A stretch of DNA of 64,000 bases from Acidobacteriaceae bacterium KBS 89 (lineage in GTDB: Bacteria > Acidobacteriota > Terriglobia > Terriglobales > Acidobacteriaceae): assembly GCA_000381605.1 (NCBI GenBank), contig KB906758.1, positions 124,001 to 188,000 of the forward strand. The letters run 5' to 3'. The notes under the pieces were generated by a model that was not told the DNA's origin, did not search any database, and worked only from the letters and a program-made list of their open reading frames with translations. Shown one piece after another: positions 16,507 to 25,835 of the stretch (positions are counted from its first letter, which is position 1; every line of letters starts with the position of its first letter). A program made the position numbers and the translations under genes.

Positions 16507-17178
16507 ATGAGCCGCATTGCCACCCTCAGCCTCATTCGCGTAATCCTCACTACCTGCCTGCTGCCGGCACTCCCTACCAAAGCCCAAAGCCCACCCGCCG
16601 ACACTCCGGTCGGCCACTGGGTCGCTGAGCACCCTTCCAACAGCGGCATAGGGTCCTGGTGGGATTTTCGTTCGGATGGCACCCTGACCATGCACATCGG
16701 CGCGATCGTCACTTCATCCATCACCCGCTCCGGCGACACCTTTACCTCGCCTCCCGCGACCGTTAGTGGTCCCCCCATCAAGGTGACGTTCCACATCGAT
16801 GGCGACACTCTCCATCTCCTCTCCCCCAACACTCCGGAGCAGACCTTGACCCGAATCGGTCCCGCGCCCTCCCCAGACGATCCACTCCTCGGCAAATGGA
16901 AACCCAGCGCGCCCATCACCCCCAGCACCGATCCCAAAATCGCCGCTCAGGAAAAGCTCATGACCAACGCCACGCTGGTCTTCTCTCCCGACAACACCGA
17001 AAGCCTCCGCGTCCCCTTTACTGCCTTCGAAGGAACCTGGGATGCGACAGCCCACACCTTCCACCTCCAGAACCAGTCGGCATCCTTCACCTTTCAACGT
17101 GCAGGTTCGAAACTCACCCTCGGCCAGCCTCCCGATGGCCACAAAACCGACACCTACCTACCCGACCCTATCCTCTAG
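16507..17178 (+). CDS. Secreted protein of unknown function with lipocalin-like repeats
   Basis: A 223-residue protein with an N-terminal signal peptide (hydrophobic core LSLIRVILTTCLLPALP, likely cleavage after KAQ). The mature part contains two similar segments: VGHWVAEHPSNSGIGSWWDF with SDGTLTMHIG, and LLGKWKPSAPITP with TLVFSPDNTESLRVPF. These look like short beta-rich repeats, as in lipocalin-like or cytoplasmic-stress proteins, but no family can be named firmly. It is preceded by GGAGG and lies between plsC and the C26 hydrolase. Confidence 0.7.
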   Translation: MSRIATLSLIRVILTTCLLPALPTKAQSPPADTPVGHWVAEHPSNSGIGSWWDFRSDGTLTMHIGAIVTSSITRSGDTFTSPPATVSGPPIKVTFHIDGDTLHLLSPNTPEQTLTRIGPAPSPDDPLLGKWKPSAPITPSTDPKIAAQEKLMTNATLVFSPDNTESLRVPFTAFEGTWDATAHTFHLQNQSASFTFQRAGSKLTLGQPPDGHKTDTYLPDPIL

Positions 17179-17209
17179 TCAACAACGCCCAAGACTATAC
17201 TTAGCTCTG

Positions 17210-18007
17210 ATGACCTCCTCGCCGCATCACCGTCCCCGCATCGCGATTCCGGTCCCCACCAGCACCGACATCGCCTACAATCAGCGCTCCTGGCCCCAAT
17301 ACGCGGTCGCTGTCGAGCGCAGTGGCGGCGAGCCCGTCGAGATCCCTCTCCTTGCGACGCCAGTAGAAATCGCCAACCTCATCAATACCTGCCAGGCCGT
17401 TCTCCTCCCCGGCAGTCCCGCCGACGTCAACCCCCACAAGTACGGTCAGGATCCCATCCCCGAGTGCGCCCCCACCGACAGCCCCCGCGAAAACGTCGAT
17501 GAACTCCTCCTCCAGGACGCCCACAACCTCTACAAGCCCATCTTCGCCATCTGCTTCGGTATTCAGATACTCAACGTCTGGCGTGGTGGCACGCTTGTCC
17601 AGGACCTGACGGTCCTTCCCGTCAACCACGCCGCCGGCGGCAAAGTCGCCATCGCCCACACCGCGGCCACAGCACCCGAATCCCTGTTAGGCACTCTGCT
17701 CACACCTGAAGAAGCGCCCGTACAGGACAACTTCCTCCGCCTACCCATCAACTCCAGCCACCATCAGGCCATCGGCATCCCCGGCGACGGACTCCGCGTC
17801 TCCGCCCGCTGCCCGCAAGACGCTGTCATCGAAGCCGTCGAAGGCGGCCAGGCCACCGAGGGGGCCACCGCCCACTTCGTCCTCGGCGTTCAGTGGCACC
17901 CCGAGCGCAGCTACGACATCAGCCCGGCCTCCCGCGCCCTCTTCGACCGCTTCATCGCCGAAGCCACCGCATGGGTCCCACGCTCCGTCCACACCTCCGT
18001 CGCCTGA
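17210..18007 (+). CDS. Gamma-glutamyl-gamma-aminobutyrate hydrolase family protein (peptidase C26)
   Basis: A class I glutamine-amidotransferase-fold hydrolase of 265 residues. The nucleophile is C115 in AICFGIQ, and the catalytic His-x-Glu sits in LGVQWHPERS near residue 236. The substrate-loop motif PGSPADVNPHKYG is present. Relatives cleave gamma-glutamyl bonds, as PuuD does in putrescine breakdown; the substrate here is not certain. Start taken at MTSSPHHRPRIAIPVP (17210); a longer frame from 17042 overlaps the previous gene. Confidence 0.88.
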   Translation: MTSSPHHRPRIAIPVPTSTDIAYNQRSWPQYAVAVERSGGEPVEIPLLATPVEIANLINTCQAVLLPGSPADVNPHKYGQDPIPECAPTDSPRENVDELLLQDAHNLYKPIFAICFGIQILNVWRGGTLVQDLTVLPVNHAAGGKVAIAHTAATAPESLLGTLLTPEEAPVQDNFLRLPINSSHHQAIGIPGDGLRVSARCPQDAVIEAVEGGQATEGATAHFVLGVQWHPERSYDISPASRALFDRFIAEATAWVPRSVHTSVA

Positions 18008-18058
18008 ATTGTTCGAAGCGCCACGCCTGTCCGCTCCTCTGCGATACTGACACTCTCG

Positions 18059-18661
18059 ATGCCCACGCTCTCTGAGTCCGCAATCGGCGCCCTCCTCGCG
18101 CCATACTTACCCGAAATCCCGGCCACCCTCCTCCCGCAGCTCTCGACTTACCTCGACCTCCTCCTCAAGTGGAACGCCCGCACCAACCTCACTGCCATTC
18201 GCGAGCCGGAAGAGATCATCCGACGCCACTTCGGTGAAAGCCTCTTCGCCGCCCGTCACCTCGACCTCAATACCCCCACCCTCCTGGACTTCGGCTCCGG
18301 CGCCGGCTTTCCCGGCCTCCCCATCGCGCTCCTCCGTCCTGACATCAAAGTCACCCTGGCCGAGTCTCAGAACAAGAAAGCTACATTCCTTCGCGAAGCC
18401 GTCCGCACCCTCAACCTCCCCGTCGAAGTATGGCCCGGCCGAGTCGAGGCCATGCCTGCCGCCCGCCAATTCCACACCGTCGCCCTACGCGCGGTAGATA
18501 ACATGGACGCTGCGATCGCGGCCGCCGCCAATCGAGCCACTCATCAGCTCCTACTACTGGCCGGTAGCCCCCCTTCGCTCCCCGCCGATTTCCACTCTAA
18601 ACCATTCATTTCAATGCCCCACTCGACCATCTCTGGCCTCATCTTCGCCATTCGCGCTTGA
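18059..18661 (+). CDS. rsmG: 16S rRNA (guanine527-N7)-methyltransferase RsmG
   Basis: RsmG methylates G527 of 16S rRNA using SAM. The 200-residue product has the family features NARTNLTAIREPEEIIRRHF, the SAM motif LLDFGSGAGFPGLPIALLRP (about 75-94), and ESQNKKATFLREAV. The C-terminal part is a little atypical but of normal length. It lies upstream of parA-parB as in many bacteria, with a small membrane-protein gene in between. Confidence 0.95.
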   Translation: MPTLSESAIGALLAPYLPEIPATLLPQLSTYLDLLLKWNARTNLTAIREPEEIIRRHFGESLFAARHLDLNTPTLLDFGSGAGFPGLPIALLRPDIKVTLAESQNKKATFLREAVRTLNLPVEVWPGRVEAMPAARQFHTVALRAVDNMDAAIAAAANRATHQLLLLAGSPPSLPADFHSKPFISMPHSTISGLIFAIRA

Positions 18662-18721
18662 TCCAATTACACCCGGCTGGACCATTTTGGAAACTAATCT
18701 GCAAAATCTTGCAAAAAACTA

Positions 18722-18750
18722 TTGTGATCGGGTGGAACCTTTGTTATAAA
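18722..18750 (+). promoter_or_regulatory. Putative sigma-70 promoter
   Basis: TTGTGA (18722-18727), a 17-base spacer and TATAAA (18745-18750). A transcript would start near 18757, giving the small membrane-protein gene a leader. It also argues against the ATG at 18756 as the start. Confidence 0.55.
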
Positions 18751-18845
18751 CACCCTTGCCCTTGGAAACAGGGGAACTCCCCGTGAATAAACGTTTGTAT
18801 GCATGCAGAGGATATCTCTGTGTTGCCGCCAAGGGAGTCCAGAAC

Positions 18846-19040
18846 GTGAACGTAGAAAAGAACGCATCCATCCCAGCAGATCCCAGTCTCCCAGTTGAAC
18901 CGTCGGGTCTCGAAGAGAGCGACTTCCACTACACCTCAGACGGGTACCAGAAGATCCTCGACTACCACGTGGGCGATATTCTTCTCACAACAATCATCTT
19001 CGGCATCATCCTCCTGGTCCGTTTCCGCCTGCACCACTAA
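18846..19040 (+). CDS. Small single-span membrane protein
   Basis: A 64-residue product with an acidic N-terminal half (SGLEESDFHYTSDGYQKIL) and one C-terminal transmembrane helix (DILLTTIIFGIILLVRF) ending in RLHH. Start taken at GTG 18846, with AAGGGAG eight bases upstream; the frame is open further upstream (GTG 18783, ATG 18756). No family is recognised. It occupies the gap between rsmG and parA and has its own promoter-like sequence. Confidence 0.55.
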   Translation: MNVEKNASIPADPSLPVEPSGLEESDFHYTSDGYQKILDYHVGDILLTTIIFGIILLVRFRLHH

Positions 19041-19095
19041 AAAAGCCGGCCACGGGTGGCCTAATCACAATTGTCCTCACTCGTGTCTCCACGAA

Positions 19096-19111
19096 TGTTC
19101 CACGTGGAACA
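19096..19111 (+). promoter_or_regulatory. parS: parS centromere site 1
   Basis: The perfect palindrome TGTTCCACGTGGAACA, a close match to the bacterial parS consensus (TGTTTCACGTGAAACA). It is the loading site for the CTPase clamp ParB, encoded at 20592-21512. Confidence 0.9.
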
Positions 19112-19343
19112 TCCCCCATCCGGCCTGGCCTTTCACATTACGATTTGTCCCCGAAAGGGAGCTGCCCAACGACCAGAGCCACCGATAGCATCCCCTTGTT
19201 CGGTCGACCTCGAAACAAGCAAAGGCGCAGTTCAAGGTTCCCTGTGACTTCCGACCGGCGATTGATCTGGACGTACCTAGGCAATCGCGCTCGAAAACTT
19301 GTCGATGGGTTCGAAGGTATCCGGCTTCAATCTCACCCTTGAA

Positions 19344-19359
19344 TGTTCCACGTGGAACA
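19344..19359 (+). promoter_or_regulatory. parS: parS centromere site 2
   Basis: A second exact copy of TGTTCCACGTGGAACA, 248 bases from the first and 146 bases before parA. The 465-base spacer 19041-19505 holds these two sites and no gene that I can support. Confidence 0.9.
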
Positions 19360-19505
19360 AAAGATTTCCACATCGTGCCGTACAAAAGCCCCCAATTTCC
19401 CATACAAATCGCGCGTTCCACAAGTTCTCCACAACCTCCCGCACTTCTGCACAGCCCAGCCGCATTGCCACCAATCCAACCTCCCGATACCCTTCTTCTA
19501 CGCCG

Positions 19506-20444
19506 ATGAACACTGTCCAGCCTACAGACAAGCCCCAATCCGCCCCCGCCCCGTCAAAGGTGATCGCTGTCGTCAACCAGAAAGGCGGAGTCGGCAAAAC
19601 CACTACCGCGATCAACCTCGCGGCCGCCATCGCCCTCGAAGGCCTCTCCACCCTGCTCATTGACTGCGACCCCCAGGCCAACTCCACCGGAGGTCTCGGC
19701 TTCGCTCGCGCAAAAGACGGCGAAGACGCCCGCCTCAGCATCTACGATATCCTCCTCGGCCACACCACCGTCGCCGAAGCCCTTCTCCCGACCGAAATCG
19801 ATACCCTCAAGCTCGTTCCGAGCAGCAAAAACCTCATCGGCGCCACGATTGAGCTCATCTCTCTCGAAAATCGCGAATTCAAACTCCGCGAAGCCCTGGC
19901 CCCTATCCGCGCCGACTACCCATTCATCCTGCTCGACTGTCCTCCGGCTCTTGATCTCCTCACCCTCAACGCCCTAGTCGCTTCCGACGGCCTCCTTGTC
20001 CCGATGCAGGCCGAATACTTCGCCCTCGAAGGCATATCCGAGCTCATGTCCACGCTCGACCGCGTCACCCAAGCCTTCAACCCGGGCTTGGCCCTCGAAG
20101 GGGTCCTCCTCACTATGTACGACGACCGCACCAATCTCTCCCAGCAGGTCAACGAAAACCTCAAGTCCTTCTTCGACGACAAGCTCCTCAAAACCAGCAT
20201 CCCGCGCAATATCCGCCTCGCCGAAGCCCCCAGCCACGGCAAACCTGTAGCCCTCTACGATCCCAAATCCCGCGGCGCCGAAGCCTATCGCGAACTAGCC
20301 CTCGAACTCCTCTGCCGGAACAACATCGCAAGCCCCGAAGAAAAACGCCGCAAAGCCGCTGCCGCTGCCGCTGCGAGTTCACTAAAGTCCTTTACCGCCC
20401 CCGAAAAGAAGAACCGTTTCTGGAAATCTAACAAAGAAAAATAA
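19506..20444 (+). CDS. parA: Chromosome-partitioning ATPase ParA (Soj)
   Basis: ParA forms ATP-dependent dimers on the nucleoid and moves ParB-parS complexes. The 312-residue product has the deviant Walker A motif KGGVGKTT at 26-33, LLIDCDPQANSTGG, and Walker B in FILLDCPPALDLLT. Start taken at ATG 19506 (MNTVQPTDKPQ); the frame is open upstream to 19299 but would run through parS site 2. The C-terminus is an Ala- then Lys-rich tail (AAAAAAAASSLKSF...). parB follows after 147 bases. Confidence 0.95.
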   Translation: MNTVQPTDKPQSAPAPSKVIAVVNQKGGVGKTTTAINLAAAIALEGLSTLLIDCDPQANSTGGLGFARAKDGEDARLSIYDILLGHTTVAEALLPTEIDTLKLVPSSKNLIGATIELISLENREFKLREALAPIRADYPFILLDCPPALDLLTLNALVASDGLLVPMQAEYFALEGISELMSTLDRVTQAFNPGLALEGVLLTMYDDRTNLSQQVNENLKSFFDDKLLKTSIPRNIRLAEAPSHGKPVALYDPKSRGAEAYRELALELLCRNNIASPEEKRRKAAAAAAASSLKSFTAPEKKNRFWKSNKEK

Positions 20445-20591
20445 TAAGCCGGCCAACGACCGGACCCATGCACTTCGAATCATCGAGACCGGTACACACG
20501 CCACGAAGTGGCCGCCCCACGCGCAGTGGGCCCGTCCGGCAGGACACAAGCTTCTAATAACGAAAAAAGCCACACGAAGAGAGTTAAAAAC

Positions 20592-21512
20592 ATGTCCCAA
20601 GTTACCGACCCAAAACGCCGCGCCTTAGGAAAAGGCCTTGAATCCCTCCTCCCGTCGCGTCCTGCACCGGCCACCGTACCGGCAATAGCAGCCGTCGCCG
20701 AACCGACAGGGAAGCCACTCGAAATTCCACTCGACCACATCGAGCGAAATCCCTTCCAGACCCGCACCCGCTTCGACGAAGCCCAACTCACAGAATTAAC
20801 CCAGTCCATCGCGGCTTCAGGAGTTGTGCAACCCATTGTAGTAAGGCCACTTAGCCATCCAAACGACCAAGCTAGGTACCAGCTCATCACCGGCGAGCGC
20901 CGCTGGCTCGCCAGCCGCCGCGCCGGAAAATCCACCATCCCCGCCATCGTCCGCCAAGCCTCTGATGAGCAAACCCTCGAGATGACGATCGTCGAAAACC
21001 TCCAGCGCGCCGACCTGAACCCAATGGAGCAAGCCCGCGCTTATCAACGACTTAGCCACGACTTCAAGATGACCCAGGAGCAGATGGCCACACGCACCGG
21101 CAAAGAACGAGCCAGCGTAGCTAACTTCCTTCGTTTGTTGCGCTTACCTGAACCGATCCAGCACAAAGTCGAGTCCGGGGACCTCTCCTTCGGTCACGCC
21201 CGCACCCTCCTCGCCTTAGATTCAGCAGAATCAATCACTTCCGCCGCCCAAAAGGTTATGGCCCTCAACCTCTCCGTCCGCCAGACCGAAAGCTACGTCC
21301 AGGGCCTCATCAACCCGGAATCCAAACCAAAGAAAGAAGCAAAGCCAACCCAACCGGAAGACCCCAACGTCCGCGAAGCTCAGGACCGCCTCCAGCGCAC
21401 CCTTGGCCTAAAGGTTCACATTGAGGACAAGCAGGGCAAAGGCCGCGTCATTATCGAATACTCCGGCCTCGAAGACTTCGACTCCATCCTCACTGCTCTC
21501 GGCGGCCAATAG
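20592..21512 (+). CDS. parB: Chromosome-partitioning protein ParB (Spo0J)
   Basis: ParB binds parS and spreads as a CTP-dependent clamp. The 306-residue product begins MSQVTDPKRRALGKGLESLL, the ParA-interacting N-terminal motif. The CTP-binding fold has NPFQTRTRFDE and GERRWLASRRA (101-111). The helix-turn-helix parS-binding region spans FKMTQEQMATRTGKERASVA to SGDLSFGHARTLL. A C-terminal dimerisation segment ends at the stop. Start taken at ATG 20592; the frame extends upstream without conservation. Confidence 0.95.
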   Translation: MSQVTDPKRRALGKGLESLLPSRPAPATVPAIAAVAEPTGKPLEIPLDHIERNPFQTRTRFDEAQLTELTQSIAASGVVQPIVVRPLSHPNDQARYQLITGERRWLASRRAGKSTIPAIVRQASDEQTLEMTIVENLQRADLNPMEQARAYQRLSHDFKMTQEQMATRTGKERASVANFLRLLRLPEPIQHKVESGDLSFGHARTLLALDSAESITSAAQKVMALNLSVRQTESYVQGLINPESKPKKEAKPTQPEDPNVREAQDRLQRTLGLKVHIEDKQGKGRVIIEYSGLEDFDSILTALGGQ

Positions 21513-21577
21513 TCAAGCCTCGACACATACAACCTCGCCCCAACACATACTTCTCAGACACGACCAGGAGACTGCAC

Positions 21578-22879
21578 ATGCGGACCACGAATCACCGGAA
21601 ACTTTATCTGTTACTAATTCTGTTACAAATTACCGCCGTTTCCGTCACTGCACAAACAGCGACACGCACACTCGTTCGCACCGGCCATCTCCTCAACGTC
21701 AAAACCGGCGCAGAACCCGCTGCGCAGACCATCATCGTCACCGGCGACCGAATCACCGCCATCGCTCCCACCGCATCCACGCCGAAGCAATCAGGCGACA
21801 CTGAGATCGACCTCACCAAATACACTGTGATGCCTGGCCTCATCGACGTCCACACCCATCTCACCATGGCACCAAACTTCGATCCTTATTACGAACTCAC
21901 GATGACTCCCGCCAAAGAGGCGATCATCGGCGTTGAAAACGCCAAGATTACCCTCGAGGCCGGCTTCACCACCGTGCGCAACGTCGGCGCCAATGACTAC
22001 ACCGACGTCGCCCTCCGCGACGAGATCAACGCCGGCCACATCCCTGGCCCACACATGCAAGCCTCCGGCCCAGCGCTCGGCATCACGGGCGGACACATGG
22101 ACGAGAATCTCCTTCCCTTCGAGTACCACGTCCATGGTCAGGCCGTAGCCGACGGCATCGCTGCCGTCCAGCACCAGGTGCGCGAAAACATCAAATATGG
22201 TGCAGACCTCATCAAGATCGGAGCCACCGGCGGCGTCCTCTCCAAGGGCGACGATCCGCAGGCCAGCCAATACACGCTCGAAGAGATGCAGGCCATCGTC
22301 GCCGACGCCCACCGTCTCGGCCGCAAGGTCGCTGCCCACGCTCACGGCGGTCAGGGCATCCTCTGGGCCAGTGAGGCCGGCGTCGACTCCATCGAACACG
22401 GCTCCTACCTCAACGACGAAGGAATCGCCATGATGAAGAAGCACAGCACATACTTCGTCCCCACCGCATACCTCATCGACTGGATGCAGGAGTTCGGAAA
22501 GCTCCCTCCGCTCTACCAGCAGAAGATGAAGGATGTCAGCGCCGTCGAAAAGCAAAATGCCACCAAGGCCATCAAGGCGGGCGTCAAAGTCGCGCTTGGA
22601 ACAGACGCAGCCGTCTACCCTCACGGTCTCAACGCGCATGAGATCGACGTCTACGTCAATCAGTTCGGCATGTCTCCTCTGCAAGGCATTCAGACCGGCA
22701 CCATCAACGCGGCCGACCTCATGGGCTGGACCGACCGCGTAGGGACCGTCGAACCCGGCAAGTGGGCCGACATCATCGCCATTGACGGCGACCCTCTAAA
22801 AGACGTCAAGCTCCTTCAACACGTCCCCTTTGTCATGAAGTCCGGTATCGTCTACAAAGATGAAGTCCACAAACAGTAA
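21578..22879 (+). CDS. Exported metal-dependent amidohydrolase
   Basis: A 433-residue amidohydrolase-superfamily protein, of the imidazolonepropionase-like/prolidase-like group common in Acidobacteria. It has a signal peptide (LYLLLILLQITAVSVTAQ). Metal ligands are visible as H92 and H94 in DVHTHL, a probable carbamylated Lys in LIKIGATGG, AHAHG, SIEHG, and the catalytic Asp in ALGTDA. The C-terminus has ADIIAIDGDPL. Substrates of relatives are cyclic ureas, dipeptides or related amides; none can be chosen here. Confidence 0.88.
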   Translation: MRTTNHRKLYLLLILLQITAVSVTAQTATRTLVRTGHLLNVKTGAEPAAQTIIVTGDRITAIAPTASTPKQSGDTEIDLTKYTVMPGLIDVHTHLTMAPNFDPYYELTMTPAKEAIIGVENAKITLEAGFTTVRNVGANDYTDVALRDEINAGHIPGPHMQASGPALGITGGHMDENLLPFEYHVHGQAVADGIAAVQHQVRENIKYGADLIKIGATGGVLSKGDDPQASQYTLEEMQAIVADAHRLGRKVAAHAHGGQGILWASEAGVDSIEHGSYLNDEGIAMMKKHSTYFVPTAYLIDWMQEFGKLPPLYQQKMKDVSAVEKQNATKAIKAGVKVALGTDAAVYPHGLNAHEIDVYVNQFGMSPLQGIQTGTINAADLMGWTDRVGTVEPGKWADIIAIDGDPLKDVKLLQHVPFVMKSGIVYKDEVHKQ

Positions 22880-22922
22880 AAAGCGTGACCAGACAAAACA
22901 AAAAAGGACCATCCATGCCGGC

Positions 22923-23639
22923 ATGAAAGCCACCCCTTTTGAATTTCGCTTCCGCTTTCTAATTCACGCCATCATCTACTTCCTCGGCTTCGTCGCCCCG
23001 TGGAACTACTGGCTGCATCTGGACACAATCCGGACATGGCAGCTCCTTGCCTCGTGGCCTGCACGCAACGGCTGGATAAGTTTCGGCGCCTCGACGATCC
23101 TCGTGCTCCTCATCGGCATCGCCTGCGCGCTCAAGGGAGCGGTCCTTCGCACCTGGGGCTCCGCCTACCTCGGGGCCTCCATCGTCCACGACGCCGCCAT
23201 GCACGGAGAAGGAGTCCTCGCAGCCGGTCCCTACCGCTACGTCCGCAATCCACTCTACCTCGGAACCTTTGCCCATACCTTTGCGCTCACCCTCCTCATG
23301 CCACCCAGCGGAGCGATCTTCTGCATCGTCGCCATCGGCCTGATGCAACTCCGCCTCATCCTCGCAGAGGAGCCCTTCCTAACCGCTAAACTCGGCGAGC
23401 CCTACGTCGCCTATTGCGCCAAAGTCCCGCGCCTCATTCCAGTCCTCAGACCTCGAGTCCCCGCCTCTGTCATTCAACCTGACTGGTCCACTGCCTTTCT
23501 CGGCGAAATCTACATTTGGGGCGTCGTCGTCTGCTTCGCGATCCTCGGTTGGCGTTACAACTCCATTCTTCTCATCAAAGGCGTTCTCATCTCTCTCGGT
23601 ATATCGCTCATCGTCCGTGCCTTTATCCCGAAGCGATAA
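22923..23639 (+). CDS. Isoprenylcysteine carboxyl methyltransferase-like membrane protein
   Basis: A 238-residue multi-span membrane protein of the ICMT/PEMT methyltransferase superfamily. The signature region is GPYRYVRNPLYLGTFAHTFA followed by a Glu pair (LILAEEPFLTAKLGEPY), which form the SAM and substrate site in this fold. Hydrophobic segments lie at the N-terminus, at STILVLLIGIACAL, around LLMPPSGAIFCIVAIGLM and at the C-terminus. An earlier in-frame ATG (22860) overlaps the amidohydrolase gene; 22923 is preferred because the sequence looks conserved from there. Confidence 0.75.
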   Translation: MKATPFEFRFRFLIHAIIYFLGFVAPWNYWLHLDTIRTWQLLASWPARNGWISFGASTILVLLIGIACALKGAVLRTWGSAYLGASIVHDAAMHGEGVLAAGPYRYVRNPLYLGTFAHTFALTLLMPPSGAIFCIVAIGLMQLRLILAEEPFLTAKLGEPYVAYCAKVPRLIPVLRPRVPASVIQPDWSTAFLGEIYIWGVVVCFAILGWRYNSILLIKGVLISLGISLIVRAFIPKR

Positions 23640-23652
23640 CACCAATACAACA

Positions 23653-23690
23653 AGCCCGTTGTACCCAAACGAAGCAGGGCACAACGGGCT
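23653..23690. terminator. Hairpin between convergent genes
   Basis: AGCCCGTTGT (23653-23662) pairs perfectly with ACAACGGGCT (23681-23690) around an 18-base loop. There is no T-run. It lies between the convergent methyltransferase-like and HU genes, so a terminator role is likely but unproven. Confidence 0.4.
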
Positions 23691-23798
23691 CGTCATTACT
23701 CTCACGTCTCAACAAAACGCCGCTAGGCGCGATGATCGGGGAGGGCGTTCACAACCGATGCCGCTGCATGTGCGACAGCAGTCAGCGTCGCAACGAAA

Positions 23799-24095
23799 CT
23801 ACTTCTTTGGCGGCGCGATGGTGTCTTTCGCAACCTTGGCCACGCGGAACTTAACCACGGTCTTGGCCTTGATCTTGATCGTCTCGCCGGTCTGCGGATT
23901 GCGACCCAGCCGCGCCTTGCGCTCAGCCTTCACCAGCTTGCCGATACCAGGAATGGTGAACTCGCCATTCTTCTTGGTCTCTTTCACCGCGGTCTCAGCC
24001 AGCAGTTCCAGGCCCGCTGCAGCCTGCTTGTTCGTGATCTCAAGCTTCTCCGCCATGTGGCGAACGAGCGCTGTCTTTGTCATTCCTTTTGCCAT
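23799..24095 (-). CDS. HU-family nucleoid protein
   Basis: A 98-residue histone-like DNA-binding protein with the HU pattern: MTKTALVRHMAEKLEITNKQ, GEFTIPGIGKLVKAERKARL, then GRNPQTGETIKIKAKTVVKF, the DNA-clasping arm with its conserved Pro. It ends in a basic tail. It bends and compacts DNA. The start at 24095 has AAGGAG nine bases upstream; the frame is open to 24284, but the upstream residues are not HU-like. Confidence 0.92.
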   Translation of the reverse strand: MAKGMTKTALVRHMAEKLEITNKQAAAGLELLAETAVKETKKNGEFTIPGIGKLVKAERKARLGRNPQTGETIKIKAKTVVKFRVAKVAKDTIAPPKK

Positions 24096-24362
24096 TTGTC
24101 TTGCTCCTTCTGCTTTCGAAATAGATTCTCGGATCTTGTTCGCCTTGTCGCATAAAGATTTCGTAAAAGCGCATCCAGTTTCCAATGCGAAATCATCAAT
24201 GTTCATGCGGGTCCGGAGAACCGTACCGCAATTCACCTTCATCCTTTCTGCGTGCTTTGTCAACCGGAATTCTTTGGTTTCCACAGGTTTTTTCCGGTTT
24301 TTTCCGGTTTTGTTCGTATCTGGGCACTTTTTTCGCGAAAAAAGCCAATAAAACGAAGAAAT

Positions 24363-25835
24363 TTATTTTTTCAAGGCCTTCGTTTCGCGACCGTTTTGTC
24401 GCAGCACCGCATAGGAAACATGGCCCTGAGCATCCTTATAAAACTCAAGTTCGGCATCGAATCCCGTCGGAAAAAACTTCGTCTCCGACTCCGCCAACAT
24501 CGGAACCTTACCCTGTCCCGTCGCCTGCGTCACCAGACCGCCGTTCTCCATCGTCACCACGATGCTAAAAGTCGGCGTCAGCTCATACGTGCCTTCGTAG
24601 GTAGCGAGAATCTTCGGATCGACCGTTACAACCGTGCGAACCTTTGCCTGAAAATCCGGCCAGTGATACGCCGCGGCAATACTTCGCATCACCTCATCCG
24701 CCAGCCGGGACCCACCCTGCGCGTTGGTCATCACCACAGCGCCCTCACCATCTTTTTCGTAGGCCTCCATTACGCTCTCAAAACCGGCATTCACGCCGCC
24801 ATGCCCAAAGTAAGGATTCGTCTCAGCCCCACCGATCTGCAAACCCAGTCCCCACTTGCCCATCCCAGGCGTTAACATCTCCTTCGTCATCGCCTGCGAC
24901 AGCACATGGTTAGCCTCGCCCTTCAGCGAACGCTGCACCTCGATCAAATAACGCGCAAGATCGGTAGGCGTCGTCCACAAACCGGCAGCAGCCATCTCGG
25001 GATATGCATGCGCTCCTCCGGGAACCGCCTTACCGTTCATCTCATACGGCGATGCGGCCATCGCACGCATATCCGCCGGCAGCGGTTGCTCATACGTACT
25101 GTGTGTCATTTCAATCGGCGCGAGAACAGTATCGTGCAACAGCTTCGGGAATGGCTCTTTCGTCTCGTCGATCAACATCTGCTGCATGATCGTGTAGCCG
25201 CCACCGGAGTAATTCCATTTGCTCCCCGGTGCAGCCTCGATGCGAATCGCCGGTGTATTCGCCGGCTTCTCTCCGTTCAACACCTGAACAAGGCTCGGAA
25301 CCGGAGCGTCAGTCGCATAACCCGGAAAGCCATGCACTGTTGTCCCGCCCGTGTGGGTCAGCAGCTCACGCAGCGTCACAACCTTTTCGCCCGCAACCGG
25401 CGCATCCGGCAACTTCCAGCTCGTCAGCACGGTATTCACATCCGCATCAAGCGAAAGCTTCCCAAGCTGTACCTGATGCAACGCCGCCATCGCCGCCAGT
25501 GGCTTACTGATGGAACCGGCCTGAAACAGCGTCTCAGCCGTAACCGGAGGTCCGTCAAGACTTGTTACTCCAAATCCCTGAGCCCACTCGATCGTGCCAT
25601 GATGAATCACAGCAATGCTGACGCCGGGAACATGCAGCGCCGTCATTCGCTCACCCAGGCTATGCCTTGGGTGAGGATCGTCTTTTAGGATTACGCTTGG
25701 TGTGAGTCCTGCTTCGACGTCCTTGATGTGTTGCTGCGTCTCAGCAGAAACCGCCGATGTTTTTTGAGAATGCGCGAATTGACACGCCGCGCACGCAACC
25801 ACGAAGACAACCACTCGCTTCAAAACAGTCAGCAT
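24363..25835 (-). CDS. Exported serine beta-lactamase-like hydrolase (class C/EstB fold)
   Basis: A 490-residue penicillin-binding-protein-like serine hydrolase. A signal peptide (VLKRVVVFVVACAACQFAHS) is followed by the catalytic SxxK at S108-K111 (AGSISKP), the Tyr motif in NYSGGGY, and HGGVNAGF as the third motif. A C-terminal domain (from about 410, starting VDPKILATYEGTYELTPTFS) resembles the lipocalin-like extension found in many such proteins. The family includes D-aminopeptidases, esterases and lactamases; substrate unknown. Start at 25835 is chosen because it begins the signal peptide. Confidence 0.85.
   Translation of the reverse strand: MLTVLKRVVVFVVACAACQFAHSQKTSAVSAETQQHIKDVEAGLTPSVILKDDPHPRHSLGERMTALHVPGVSIAVIHHGTIEWAQGFGVTSLDGPPVTAETLFQAGSISKPLAAMAALHQVQLGKLSLDADVNTVLTSWKLPDAPVAGEKVVTLRELLTHTGGTTVHGFPGYATDAPVPSLVQVLNGEKPANTPAIRIEAAPGSKWNYSGGGYTIMQQMLIDETKEPFPKLLHDTVLAPIEMTHSTYEQPLPADMRAMAASPYEMNGKAVPGGAHAYPEMAAAGLWTTPTDLARYLIEVQRSLKGEANHVLSQAMTKEMLTPGMGKWGLGLQIGGAETNPYFGHGGVNAGFESVMEAYEKDGEGAVVMTNAQGGSRLADEVMRSIAAAYHWPDFQAKVRTVVTVDPKILATYEGTYELTPTFSIVVTMENGGLVTQATGQGKVPMLAESETKFFPTGFDAELEFYKDAQGHVSYAVLRQNGRETKALKK

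Noticed and set aside
19077..19741. Minus-strand frames across the parS region and parA start
   Set aside because: They run through parS palindromes and parA codons and show no family resemblance.
21791..22684. 297-codon minus-strand frame inside the amidohydrolase gene
   Set aside because: Complement of a gene with complete catalytic motifs; the product is low-complexity Val/Gly/Asp.
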